Shown here piece after piece: positions 29,216 to 37,615 of a stretch of DNA of 64,000 nucleotides (positions within the stretch are counted from its first letter, which is position 1; each line of letters opens with the position of its first letter). The notes under the pieces were generated by a model, which saw only the letters and a list, made by a program, of their open reading frames with translations, ran no database searches and was not told where the DNA came from. The translations under genes and the position numbers were made by a program. The stretch is taken from assembly GCA_028065725.1 (NCBI GenBank), contig JAPTVL010000324.1, positions 1 to 64,000 on the forward strand. The letters are read 5' to 3'. The stretch is from Betaproteobacteria bacterium (GTDB taxonomy: Bacteria; Pseudomonadota; Gammaproteobacteria; Burkholderiales; Rhodocyclaceae).

Positions 29216-30534
29216 TGCCGCAATTGCAGCCCGGCGCGGGGCTGGACGCATGGCTGGCGCACCTCGAGGCGCTGCATCCGCGCGGCGAAGCCGGTATCGA
29301 ACTCGACCTCGAGCGCGTCGCGGCAGTCAAGGCGCGGCTCGGCCAGCGCGAAACCTGCCCCGTGATCCTGGTCGGCGGCACCAACGGCAAGGGCTCCGTG
29401 TGCGCCATGCTCGAGCGCATCCTGCTCGCCGCCGGCTACCGCGTCGGGCTCTACACCTCGCCCCATCTGCTGGATTACAACGAGCGCGTACGGCTCGTTG
29501 GCGTCGCCGTCGACGCTGCCCGTCTTTGCGCCGCCTTTGCCCGCGTCGAACAGGCGCGTGGCGATGCGGCGCTGACCTATTTCGAGTTCGGTACCCTGGC
29601 CGCGTGGGAAGTCTTCGCGGCGGCCGGTCTCGATGCGATCATCCTTGAGGTCGGCCTCGGCGGCCGGCTCGATGCCACCAACGTCTATCAACCCGCGTGC
29701 GCCGTGGTGACCGGCGTCGATCTCGATCACATGGACTATCTTGGCGCCGATCGCGAGGCCATCGGTCGCGAGAAGGCCGGAATCTTCCGCGCCGGTGTAC
29801 CCGCCATCTGCGGCGATCCGCAGCCGCCGCAATCCTTGATGGCTTATGCTGCACAGACAGGTGCCGGCCTGCAGGTGCTGGGACGCGATTTCGGCTATCT
29901 GCGGCAGGAACAGCAGTGGCTGTATTGGGGGCGTCCGACGGAAACACCGGGGCAGGCAGACGGGAACATCGTGCGCCGCGGCGGGCTGGCCTTCCCGGCC
30001 TTGCGCGGCGAGCGGCAGCTGGCCAACGCCGCCTGTGCTCTGGCGGCACTCGACGCGCTGCATGGGGATTTGCCGGTGGCGATGCAGGACATCCGGCGCG
30101 GCCTGGGTCAAGTGGAACTCGCCGGTCGCTTTCAGGTCCTGCCGGGTCGTCCGGCGGTGGTGCTGGATGTTGCCCACAATCCGCAGGCGGCGCGCGTGCT
30201 GGCCGCCAATCTGGGCGAGATGAGTTTTCACCGCAACACCTGGGCGGTGTTCGGCATGCTCGCCGACAAGGATATCGACGGAGTGATCGATGCCCTGCGC
30301 GAACGGGTGACGCACTGGCTGCCCTGCACGCTCGAAGGCCGCCGTGCCGCCAGCGCCGACTTTCTCGCCAGCCGTCTGCGGGCGGCCGGTCTGACAGTGG
30401 CGGGGGAGTTCGCCTCGCCTGCGGCGGCGCTGAGGCAGGCACAAGAGAATGCGGGCGAAGATGATAGAATTCTCGCCTTCGGATCCTTCCTCACTGTTGC
30501 TGCGGCCCTGCAGATGCTGGGTCGATCAGCGTAA
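29215..30534 (+). CDS. folC: folylpolyglutamate/dihydrofolate synthase
   Basis: A 439-residue Mur-ligase-family ATPase that adds glutamate to dihydropteroate or folates. The P-loop is VILVGGTNGKGSVCAML, followed by YTSPHLLDYNERVR and the Mg-binding ILEVGLGGRLDATNV. The C-terminal domain has VLDVAHNPQAARVL. The start shares bases with the accD stop. A copy of the dispersed motif near residue 378 encodes RAASADF, in the variable part of the C-terminal domain. Confidence 0.97.
   Translation: MPQLQPGAGLDAWLAHLEALHPRGEAGIELDLERVAAVKARLGQRETCPVILVGGTNGKGSVCAMLERILLAAGYRVGLYTSPHLLDYNERVRLVGVAVDAARLCAAFARVEQARGDAALTYFEFGTLAAWEVFAAAGLDAIILEVGLGGRLDATNVYQPACAVVTGVDLDHMDYLGADREAIGREKAGIFRAGVPAICGDPQPPQSLMAYAAQTGAGLQVLGRDFGYLRQEQQWLYWGRPTETPGQADGNIVRRGGLAFPALRGERQLANAACALAALDALHGDLPVAMQDIRRGLGQVELAGRFQVLPGRPAVVLDVAHNPQAARVLAANLGEMSFHRNTWAVFGMLADKDIDGVIDALRERVTHWLPCTLEGRRAASADFLASRLRAAGLTVAGEFASPAAALRQAQENAGEDDRILAFGSFLTVAAALQMLGRSA
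30341..30363 (+). repeat. dispersed motif inside folC
   Basis: GCCGTGCCGCCAGCGCCGAC followed by TTT on the coding strand. Here the reading frame gives AASADF, different from the KVGA-type peptide seen when the motif is in the other orientation. Confidence 0.6.
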
Positions 30535-30539
30535 CCACG

Positions 30540-31133
30540 ATGGCGGAACAAGACACCTCGCCTGACGCAGATTTGCAGCTGAAGAAGCGTGCTCGCCGCC
30601 GGCTGGTCGGCGCCGTTGCGCTGGCCCTGTTGGCCGTCATCGTGCTGCCGATGGTCATGGATCGCGAGCCGCGTCCTGCCAGCCAGGACATACAGGTCAG
30701 GATTCCCAGCCAGGACGGGCCGGGCTTCGCGGCGAAAGTGCTGCCGGGCAAGCCGGTGTCGACGCCCTTGCCCGCGCCCGAACCGAAAGTGGTGGCGGAG
30801 CCGGTTCCGGCGCCAACTGCCGAACCCAAGCCCGCTGCCGAGCCGGCAAAAACCTCTGCACCAGACAAGCCGGCTGCCGATGCCAGGCCGGCGCCCGAAG
30901 CCGCCGGCCAGTGGGTGGTGCAACTGGGTGCCTACAAGGAGGCCGGCAACGTCAAGCTGCTGCTGGCCAAGCTGAAAGAAGTCGGCGTACCCGCCTACAC
31001 GGAGAAATTCGAATCGCCGCAGGGGCCGCGCACCCGTGTTCGGGCGGGACCCTTTGCCAGCCAGGATGCTGCCGAGAAGGCTCGGTCCAGAATCAAGATA
31101 GTCGGCGTCGACGGCCCGGTAGCGCCCAAATAG
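30540..31133 (+). CDS. SPOR-domain protein (DedD-like)
   Basis: A 197-residue single-pass inner membrane protein. It has a short cytoplasmic tail with KKRARRR, one membrane helix (LVGAVALALLAVIVLPMVM), a Pro/Ala/Lys-rich periplasmic linker and a C-terminal SPOR domain (GQWVVQLGAYKEAGNVKLLL through ARSRIKIVG). SPOR domains bind denuded septal peptidoglycan, so a role in cell division is likely. It is between folC (5 bp) and cvpA (4 bp), the same order as E. coli folC-dedD-cvpA-purF. Confidence 0.92.
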   Translation: MAEQDTSPDADLQLKKRARRRLVGAVALALLAVIVLPMVMDREPRPASQDIQVRIPSQDGPGFAAKVLPGKPVSTPLPAPEPKVVAEPVPAPTAEPKPAAEPAKTSAPDKPAADARPAPEAAGQWVVQLGAYKEAGNVKLLLAKLKEVGVPAYTEKFESPQGPRTRVRAGPFASQDAAEKARSRIKIVGVDGPVAPK

Positions 31134-31137
31134 CGCG

Positions 31138-31629
31138 ATGACCGCGTTCGATTACGCCGTACTGACGATACTATTGGCGTCGGTGCTGTTGGGTTTGTGG
31201 CGCGGCGTGGTGAGCGAACTGCTGGCCCTGGCGGCCTGGGTCGTGGCGTTTCTGGTGGCGCGTGCGATGGCGGCTGAAGTGGCAGTCTGGCTCGGCGCCT
31301 ACGTCGCGGAGCCGGGGTTGCGTCTGGCGGCGGCGTATGCGCTGGTATTTGTCGGTGTATTGATTGTCTTCGCAATTGCGCGCATGCTGATTTCGCTGAT
31401 GCTGAAGGCGGTCGGATTGGGTTTGCTGGACCGTTTGCTGGGTGCGGCATTTGGCATCTTGCGCGGGATCGTGGTGGTGCTGGTGGCGGTACTGGTGGCG
31501 GGCATGACGCCGCTGCCGAAGGCCGAATGGTGGCGCAATGCGGTGCTGGCACCGCCCCTGGAGACTGCGGTGATTGCGGCAAAGCCGTGGTTGCCGGCGA
31601 ATGCGGCAAAAAGGATTCAGTTTCGATAG
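31138..31629 (+). CDS. cvpA: CvpA family membrane protein
   Basis: A 163-residue inner membrane protein with four predicted membrane helices. The start FDYAVLTILLASVLLGLWRG and the ELLALAAWVVAFLVAR block are the CvpA signature. E. coli CvpA is needed for colicin V production and contributes to envelope stress tolerance; its mechanism is unresolved. It lies 4 bp after the SPOR gene. The gap to purF (117 bp) holds two hairpins. Confidence 0.93.
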   Translation: MTAFDYAVLTILLASVLLGLWRGVVSELLALAAWVVAFLVARAMAAEVAVWLGAYVAEPGLRLAAAYALVFVGVLIVFAIARMLISLMLKAVGLGLLDRLLGAAFGILRGIVVVLVAVLVAGMTPLPKAEWWRNAVLAPPLETAVIAAKPWLPANAAKRIQFR

Positions 31630-31645
31630 CAGTAGATGACCGTCC

Positions 31646-31669
31646 CCCTTCCCCCTTTCCGGGGAAGGG
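31646..31669 (+). promoter_or_regulatory. hairpin between cvpA and purF
   Basis: CCCTTCCCC and GGGGAAGGG form a perfect 9-bp stem with a 6-base loop, beginning 17 bp after the cvpA stop. No T-run follows. The sequence is similar in style to the polypurine repeats around the IVP-type gene at 50.3-50.7 kb. Confidence 0.45.
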
Positions 31670-31714
31670 AGTGATAATTGTTCGCGGGCGCTGCCCGCTT
31701 CATGTTTTGGCTGC

Positions 31715-31730
31715 GCCGCCCCGGGGCGGC
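31715..31730. promoter_or_regulatory. 16-bp GC palindrome before purF
   Basis: GCCGCCCCGGGGCGGC is a perfect palindrome ending 16 bp before the purF ATG. A further small hairpin (GCGGGC, GCCCGC) lies just upstream at about 31684. A PurR-like operator is not evident. Confidence 0.35.
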
Positions 31731-31746
31731 CCTGCGGAGAAGGACC

Positions 31747-33288
31747 ATGTGCGGAATTCTGGGTGTGGTGGCCACCACGCCGGTGAACCAGTTGCTCTAC
31801 GATGGCCTGCAGGTGCTCCAGCACCGCGGCCAGGATGCGGCCGGCGTCGCCACGGCGGAAGGCGGGCGCTTCCACATGCACAAGGGCTCCGGTCTGGTGC
31901 GCGATGTGTTTCGCACCCGCAACATGCGCAACCTGGTGGGCAACTGGGGCATCGGGCATTGCCGCTATCCCACCGCCGGCTCCGCGGACAACGCCGCCGA
32001 GGCGCAACCCTTCTACGTCAATTCGCCGTTCGGCCTGATGCTGGCGCACAACGGCAACCTGACCAATGCCGACCAGCTGAAACAGGACATGTTCCTCCAG
32101 GACTTGCGCCACATGAACACCAACTCCGATTCGGAGGTGCTGCTCAATGTGCTGGCGCACGAACTGCAGGCCGCATCGACCAAGTACCAGGTCGATGCCG
32201 AGACGATTTTCAGGGCGGTCGCCGGCGTCCATCGCCGCGTCAAGGGCGCCTATGCCGTGGTGGCAATGATCGCCGGCTACGGCCTGCTGGCCTTCCGCGA
32301 CCCCTATGGCATTCGTCCGCTGGTGATGGGGCGCAACGAGACGGCGGACGGCATGGAATACATGGTGGCCTCCGAGAGCGTGGCGATCGATACACTGGGC
32401 TTCAAGATGCTGCGCGACGTCGAGCCGGGCGAAGCGGTGCTGATCGACATGCGCGGCAACTTCGTCAGCCGGCAGTGCGCCGAGCGCACCCTGCATGCGC
32501 CCTGCATGTTCGAGTTCGTCTACCTGGCGCGTCCCGATTCGGTGATGGACGGCATTTCGGTGTACGAGACGCGGGCCAAGATGGGCGACTACCTGGCCGA
32601 CAAGATCCGCCTGACCATGCCGCACCTGGAGATCGACGCGGTGATCCCGATCCCGGATTCCAGCCGCCATTCGGCGATGGAACTCGCCGCGCGGCTGAAC
32701 CTTCCCTACCGCGAGGGCTTCGTCAAGAACCGCTACATCGGCCGTACCTTCATCATGCCCGGCCAGGCCACGCGGCGCAAATCGGTGCGGCAGAAGCTCA
32801 ACGCCATCAGCCAGGAGTTCAAGGGGCGCAATGTGCTGCTGGTCGACGATTCCATCGTGCGCGGCACCACCAGCCGCGAGATCATCATGATGGCGCGCGA
32901 AGCCGGGGCCAGGAAAGTCTATTTCGCCTCGGCTTCGCCGCCGGTGCGCTTTGCCAACGTCTATGGCATCGACATGCCGACGCGCAGCGAACTGATCGCC
33001 GCCTTCCGCAATGACGACGAGATCTGCCGCGAGATCGGCGCCGACGCGCTGATCTACCAGGATCTGGATGCGCTCAAGGCCGCGGTGCACTCGGTCAATC
33101 CGACGGTGACCCAGTTCGAGACGTCCTGCTTCGATGGGCAGTACATCACCGGTGACGTCACCGCCCTCTATCTGCAGCACATGGAGGACAAGCGCAATCT
33201 GCCGCCGCCGCGGAAGGTCGACGACCAGGATGGTTTCGATGGGCCGGACGGAGAGCAACTCGACCTGAATCTGGTGCAGGCGGGATGA
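31747..33288 (+). CDS. purF: amidophosphoribosyltransferase
   Basis: A 513-residue enzyme that commits PRPP to purine synthesis. Met-Cys at the start gives the N-terminal nucleophile cysteine (MCGILGVV) of the class II glutamine amidotransferase domain, with LQHRGQDAAGV following. The C-terminal phosphoribosyltransferase domain has the PRPP motif NVLLVDDSIVRGTTSREI. No propeptide is present. The upstream in-frame ATG at 31678 would bury the catalytic cysteine and is rejected. It overlaps metZ by 4 bp. Confidence 0.98.
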   Translation: MCGILGVVATTPVNQLLYDGLQVLQHRGQDAAGVATAEGGRFHMHKGSGLVRDVFRTRNMRNLVGNWGIGHCRYPTAGSADNAAEAQPFYVNSPFGLMLAHNGNLTNADQLKQDMFLQDLRHMNTNSDSEVLLNVLAHELQAASTKYQVDAETIFRAVAGVHRRVKGAYAVVAMIAGYGLLAFRDPYGIRPLVMGRNETADGMEYMVASESVAIDTLGFKMLRDVEPGEAVLIDMRGNFVSRQCAERTLHAPCMFEFVYLARPDSVMDGISVYETRAKMGDYLADKIRLTMPHLEIDAVIPIPDSSRHSAMELAARLNLPYREGFVKNRYIGRTFIMPGQATRRKSVRQKLNAISQEFKGRNVLLVDDSIVRGTTSREIIMMAREAGARKVYFASASPPVRFANVYGIDMPTRSELIAAFRNDDEICREIGADALIYQDLDALKAAVHSVNPTVTQFETSCFDGQYITGDVTALYLQHMEDKRNLPPPRKVDDQDGFDGPDGEQLDLNLVQAG

Positions 33289-34466
33289 GCGGGGCAGACA
33301 CGACGGGCTGGTCTTTCGAGACCCTGGCCGTGCGCGCCGGCCAGGAGCGCAGCCAGTTCGGCGAGCACTCGGAAGCGCTCTACCTTACCTCGAGCTTCGT
33401 CTTCCAGAACGCGGCGCAGGCGGCGGCGCGTTTTTCCGGCGAGGAGCCGGGCAATGTTTACGCGCGTTTCACCAACCCGACCGTCAGCACCATGCAGGAG
33501 CGCCTGGCGGCCCTCGAAGGCGCCGAAGCCTGCGTCGCCACCGCCACCGGCATGGCGGCGATCCTGTCCACGGTGATGGCGCTGATGCAGGCCGGGCAGC
33601 ATATCGTCGCCTCGCGCAGCATCTTCGGTGCCACGCAGCAACTGTTCGGCAACATCCTGCCGCGCTTCGGGGTAGAGACCAGTTTCGTCGATCAGGGTAC
33701 GGTCGAGGCCTTTCGCGCCGCCATGCGGCCAAACACCAAACTGGTGTTCATCGAGACGCCGTCCAATCCGCTGACCGAAGTCTTCGACATCGCGGCCCTG
33801 GCGGGCGTCGCGCACGCCGCGGGAGCACTGCTGGTGGTGGACAACTGCTTCTGCACCCCGGCGCTGCAGCGCCCGCTGCAATTGGGCGCCGACCTGGTGA
33901 TCCATTCCGCGACCAAATATCTGGACGGGCAGGGCCGCGTGCTGGGCGGCGCGATTTGCGGCGCCAGGGTCCTGACCGAGGAAGTCTTCAAGTTCCTGCG
34001 CACGGCCGGGCCGACGCTGTCGCCGTTCAATGCCTGGGTGATACTCAAGGGTCTGGAAACGCTCTCGGTGCGCATGCAGGCGCAGTCGGCCAACGCGCTG
34101 CAACTCGCGCAGTGGCTGGAAGCGCAGCCGCAGGTGGCTCGTGTGTATTACCCCGGACTGGAATCGCACCCGCAGCACGCCCTGGCAATGCGCCAGCAGG
34201 CCAGCGGCGGCGCCATCGTCTCGTTCGATGTCAGGGGCGGACGGGAAGCCGCATGGCGCGTGGTGGACAACTGCCGCCTGCTGTCGATCACTGCCAATCT
34301 GGGCGACACCAAGACCACCATCACCCATCCGGCATCGACCACCCACGGTCGCATCTCGGCCGAGGCGCGCGCCGCGTCGGGGATCGGTGAAGGCTTGCTG
34401 CGCATCGCGGTCGGGCTGGAAAGCCCAGCGGACTTACGGTCGGATCTGGCGCGCGGACTCGGTTAG
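33285..34466 (+). CDS. metZ: O-succinylhomoserine sulfhydrylase
   Basis: A 393-residue PLP-dependent Cys/Met-metabolism enzyme using sulfide to make homocysteine directly. The PLP lysine is in DLVIHSATKYLDGQGR, and YARFTNPTVSTMQERLA and SIFGATQQLFGNILPRFGV are family blocks. The assignment to MetZ rather than cystathionine gamma-synthase rests on overall resemblance and the purF-metZ neighbourhood common in betaproteobacteria. It overlaps purF by 4 bp and converges on lpxH with a 4-bp overlap. Confidence 0.93.
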   Translation: MSGADTTGWSFETLAVRAGQERSQFGEHSEALYLTSSFVFQNAAQAAARFSGEEPGNVYARFTNPTVSTMQERLAALEGAEACVATATGMAAILSTVMALMQAGQHIVASRSIFGATQQLFGNILPRFGVETSFVDQGTVEAFRAAMRPNTKLVFIETPSNPLTEVFDIAALAGVAHAAGALLVVDNCFCTPALQRPLQLGADLVIHSATKYLDGQGRVLGGAICGARVLTEEVFKFLRTAGPTLSPFNAWVILKGLETLSVRMQAQSANALQLAQWLEAQPQVARVYYPGLESHPQHALAMRQQASGGAIVSFDVRGGREAAWRVVDNCRLLSITANLGDTKTTITHPASTTHGRISAEARAASGIGEGLLRIAVGLESPADLRSDLARGLG

Positions 34467-35209
34467 TTAGACAGGTCGAGCCGGCGCACGCCGGCCGGGC
34501 CGATTTCCAGCGCGTCGCCGCGCCCCGTATCCCAGTCCGACAGCACCCAGCGCTCGGCGCCGCCGGTTCCGAGTTCGAACACTTCATGTCCCGGTCGGTG
34601 GGTATGACCGTGGATCAGTCGGCTGCAGCCATGGGCGCTCAGCGCGGCGCGGATCGCAGCGGCGTTGGCGTCCATGATGGCGGCGGTCTTGCCCTGCATG
34701 GCCTCGGCACTGCGGCGACGCAGGCTTTCCACCTCGGCACGGCGTTCCGGCAAGGGCCGGGCCAGAAAGCGCCGCTGCCATTTCGGCGCACGCACCATGC
34801 GCCGGAATTCCTGATAGGGCAGGTCGTCGGTGCACACCGTATCGCCGTGCATCAGCAAAGTCGCCGTACCGTCAGCGCCGACTTTTGTGAGTTCCGGCAG
34901 CAGTTCCATGCCCGCTGCAGCGGCAAAGCGCTCGCCGATCAGGAAATCGCGGTTGCCGGCGATGAAGCGCAGGCCTGTGCCCTTGTCCGCCAGATCGCGC
35001 AATAGTGTGCAGACTTGGGCATTGAACGGATCGGACAGATCGTCGTCGCCAATCCAGTATTCGAACAGGTCGCCGAGGATGAACAGCGTCTCGACGTTGG
35101 CCGCCGCCGTGGCGGTGAGGAATTCCGCAAAGCGCCGGGTCAGGTCCGGCCGCTCGGCCCGCAGATGCAGGTCGGAAACGAAGCGGGCAGTTCCGGCGAT
35201 GGTCAGCAT
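34463..35209 (-). CDS. lpxH: UDP-2,3-diacylglucosamine diphosphatase
   Basis: A 248-residue manganese phosphoesterase cleaving UDP-diacylglucosamine to lipid X in lipid A synthesis. The metallophosphatase motifs are D13/H15 in FVSDLHL, GDLFEYWIGDD, GNRDFL, LMHGDTVCTDD and HGHTHRPG. The start MLTIAGTARFVSDLHL at 35209 follows a ribosome-binding GGGGCAG region. Between residues about 106 and 113 the sequence KVGADGTA, encoded by a copy of the dispersed motif, occupies the place where relatives usually have a different hydrophobic strand; the length is unchanged. Confidence 0.95.
   Translation of the reverse strand: MLTIAGTARFVSDLHLRAERPDLTRRFAEFLTATAAANVETLFILGDLFEYWIGDDDLSDPFNAQVCTLLRDLADKGTGLRFIAGNRDFLIGERFAAAAGMELLPELTKVGADGTATLLMHGDTVCTDDLPYQEFRRMVRAPKWQRRFLARPLPERRAEVESLRRRSAEAMQGKTAAIMDANAAAIRAALSAHGCSRLIHGHTHRPGHEVFELGTGGAERWVLSDWDTGRGDALEIGPAGVRRLDLSN
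34863..34885 (+). repeat. dispersed motif inside lpxH
   Basis: GCCGTACCGTCAGCGCCGAC followed by TTT on the plus strand. In lpxH sense it encodes KVGADGTA just before the conserved LLMHGD motif. Confidence 0.6.
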
Positions 35210-35226
35210 GGAACTGCCCCGTTCAA

Positions 35227-35715
35227 TCAAACGACTTCGGCGCGCTCGATGGTGACGTCGCTGGTCGGCACGTTCTGGTGGAAGCCCTTGTTGCCGGTCT
35301 TCACCGCCTTGATCTGGTCCACCACGTCCTGGCCCTCGACGACGCGGCCGAAGACACAGTAGCCCCAGCCGTCCTGACATTTGTCGAAATCGAGGAAGTC
35401 GTTGTCGCCGACGTTGATGAAGAACTGTGCCGTGGCCGAATGCGGGTCGCTGGTGCGGGCCATGGCGACGGTGTAGCGCTGGTTCCTGAGACCGTTCCTG
35501 GCTTCGTTCTCGATCGGCACCTTGACCGGCTTCTGGTCCATGCCCGGGGCGAAGCCGCCGCCCTGGATCATGAAGCCGTCGATCACGCGATGGAAAATCG
35601 TGTTGTCATAATGGCCGGACTCGACGTAGGCGAGAAAGTTGGCGGCGCTCTTGGGTGCCTTCTCGGCATCGAGTTCGATGGTGATGGCGCCGAGGCTGGT
35701 GGTGAGCTTGATCAT
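35227..35715 (-). CDS. ppiB: cytosolic peptidyl-prolyl isomerase (cyclophilin B)
   Basis: A 162-residue cyclophilin lacking a signal peptide. The active-site block is [15 protein letters not shown], followed by [29 protein letters not shown] and the [16 protein letters not shown] loop. It catalyses proline cis-trans isomerisation in the cytosol. It lies 20 bp after the periplasmic paralogue on the same strand and 17 bp before lpxH, and the three are probably cotranscribed. The tandem paralogues probably arose by duplication. Confidence 0.95.
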   Translation of the reverse strand: MIKLTTSLGAITIELDAEKAPKSAANFLAYVESGHYDNTIFHRVIDGFMIQGGGFAPGMDQKPVKVPIENEARNGLRNQRYTVAMARTSDPHSATAQFFINVGDNDFLDFDKCQDGWGYCVFGRVVEGQDVVDQIKAVKTGNKGFHQNVPTSDVTIERAEVV

Positions 35716-35735
35716 GGTGTGTCGTCCTGTGTGGA

Positions 35736-36311
35736 TTATTTCTTGGCCGCAGCCGGTGCCGGCAGCAGTTTGACGGATTCGATGAGGATTGGCGTGGAGG
35801 GCACGTTCTGGAACGGTCCGACAGTGGTTGTTAGCGACTTTTCGATATTCTTCACGATATCCATGCCTTGGGTAACTTTTCCGAATACCGCATAGCCCCA
35901 GCCATCACGGCTCGGATAGTCAAGGAATCTATTGTCAGCGACATTGATGAAGAACTGCGCGCTGGCCGAATGCGGGTCATTGGTACGTGCCATCGCCAGC
36001 GTGCCGGTTTCGTTCTTCAGCCCGTTCTTGGCCTCGTTCTGGATCGCGGCGCGGGTTTCCTTCTGCTTCATGTCGGGCGTGAAGCCGCCGCCCTGGATCA
36101 TGAAGCCGGGAATCACGCGGTGGAAGATGGTGCCGTTGAAGAAGCCATCCTTGGTGTATTGCAGGAAATTTTCCACCGTTTTCGGCGCCTTGTCCTGATA
36201 CAACTCGATGGTCAGCGTGCCCTGCGAGGTCTTGACCTCAAGCATGGGGTTGGCGGCATGCGCGGCGATGCTGAACAGGAACGCGAAAGCAAACAGAAAC
36301 AGACGATGCAT
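35736..36311 (-). CDS. ppiA: periplasmic peptidyl-prolyl isomerase (cyclophilin A)
   Basis: A 191-residue cyclophilin with a cleavable signal peptide ([16 protein letters not shown], cut after AHA near residue 19), so it acts in the periplasm on exported proteins. Core motifs are [36 protein letters not shown] and [16 protein letters not shown]. The tail [10 protein letters not shown] is unstructured. It is the first of the ppiA-ppiB-lpxH run, preceded by a 59-bp gap from the L,D-transpeptidase gene. Confidence 0.94.
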   Translation of the reverse strand: MHRLFLFAFAFLFSIAAHAANPMLEVKTSQGTLTIELYQDKAPKTVENFLQYTKDGFFNGTIFHRVIPGFMIQGGGFTPDMKQKETRAAIQNEAKNGLKNETGTLAMARTNDPHSASAQFFINVADNRFLDYPSRDGWGYAVFGKVTQGMDIVKNIEKSLTTTVGPFQNVPSTPILIESVKLLPAPAAAKK

Positions 36312-36370
36312 GGAGCCTCCAGGGAAAACGGGTAAGGGAAAGGGTGATTCAGGCAGAGAAGGTCACAGCG

Positions 36371-37615
36371 TCAGGCGGCGCCTTCGAAGACGATCTTCCA
36401 GCGACCGCTTTCCTTGATCCAGTACTGGCGTTTCTTCATCTGACCGGAAAGATTATTGGAGCGGTAATCCTGGTCGAAGGTGACGACCACGTATTCTTCC
36501 CTGCCGGGATTGCGGAACATGCTGATGTTGCCGGTCCCGACCTTGATCCAGCTCTTGCCGGCGTTGACCTTGCGCTTGTGCTCGACCCATTCGCGGTAGC
36601 CCTGGCCGTCGGCCTTGAACTTGTGCGAGTAATGCCTGGCGTAGCTATCGACGTTGCGGCTTTCCCAATCCGACCGCCATTCCTCGATCATCTGCAGCAG
36701 GGAGCTGCGTTCGCTCTGCCAGTCGTCGAGCGACAGCCATTCGATGCTGTTGCTGATGATCACCGGCGTCAGGCCGACCTGCAGGCTTTTCGACAGCGTG
36801 TCGAGATCCTGGTTGGCCAGCACCACGCAGCCGTCGGAGGCTTTGGGCGGGCGCGAGAAGGTGTCCGGCGGGGTACCGTGCAGCCAGATACCGTGGCCGT
36901 TGCGTCCCTGGCGCTTGTCCCAGTCGTTGGGATAGTTGATCGGGAAGGCGCCGCTGCCGTAAAAGTCGGTCAGCTTCTGCCGCGGCAGGCTGGAGGTGAC
37001 GTGATAGACGCCGATCGGCGTCTTCTTGTCGCCCTCGCGCGCCTTCTCGGCGCCCAGTTTGCCCTGCGAGATGTAGTAATCGGCGACGAAGCGCGGCGTG
37101 CCCTTGTCATTCTGGTAGAGGTAGAGCCGCGACTTCTGCGTGTCCACCACCACGGCGTGCTTCTGCTCCGGCTGCATCTGCAGCAGGTAGCGCGGCACAT
37201 AATCGGCCGGCGGCTTGCTGCGGTAACCCTTGAGGCGGACGATGGCTTCCTCGCGCAGATCGGCCACCTTTTCCCCGGCAGCCGGTCCGCCGCCTTCGCC
37301 GAAGGCCATCAGCGGGCGCGAGCGGGCCAGCAGCAGATCGCCCCTGACCAGATGCGCGAGACGAAAATTGGGATAGGCCCGGACCAGCATGTCGGACTGC
37401 TGCATGGCCAGGTCGAGCTGGTTGTTCTCGATGGCATCGAACACCTTGGCCAGCAAGGGTTCCGGGCCGGAGTCGGTAAAGTGCGCCGCGCTGGCGGAGC
37501 CGCGGGCGTTCTTCTTGAGATGCCCCGGCGCCTTGCCGGCGGCCGCTGCCGGCCCTGCTGCAAACAGCAGGCTGCAGGCCGCAACGATGGTCGGAAGACG
37601 CGCGAGGGCGTGCAT
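36371..37615 (-). CDS. L,D-transpeptidase (YkuD) with C-terminal NTF2-like domain
   Basis: A 414-residue exported protein. A signal peptide (TIVAACSLLFAAGPAAAAG) is followed by a helical region and a YkuD domain with VVVDTQKSRLYLYQND at its start and the catalytic IWLHGTPPDTFSRPPKASDG-CVVL region (His and Cys present). The C-terminal ~110 residues look like an NTF2-like fold similar to that of the next gene. YkuD enzymes form 3-3 peptidoglycan crosslinks or attach proteins to peptidoglycan. I chose MHALARLPTI at 37615, which shares one base with the TGA of the upstream TPR gene. Confidence 0.9.
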   Translation of the reverse strand: MHALARLPTIVAACSLLFAAGPAAAAGKAPGHLKKNARGSASAAHFTDSGPEPLLAKVFDAIENNQLDLAMQQSDMLVRAYPNFRLAHLVRGDLLLARSRPLMAFGEGGGPAAGEKVADLREEAIVRLKGYRSKPPADYVPRYLLQMQPEQKHAVVVDTQKSRLYLYQNDKGTPRFVADYYISQGKLGAEKAREGDKKTPIGVYHVTSSLPRQKLTDFYGSGAFPINYPNDWDKRQGRNGHGIWLHGTPPDTFSRPPKASDGCVVLANQDLDTLSKSLQVGLTPVIISNSIEWLSLDDWQSERSSLLQMIEEWRSDWESRNVDSYARHYSHKFKADGQGYREWVEHKRKVNAGKSWIKVGTGNISMFRNPGREEYVVVTFDQDYRSNNLSGQMKKRQYWIKESGRWKIVFEGAA

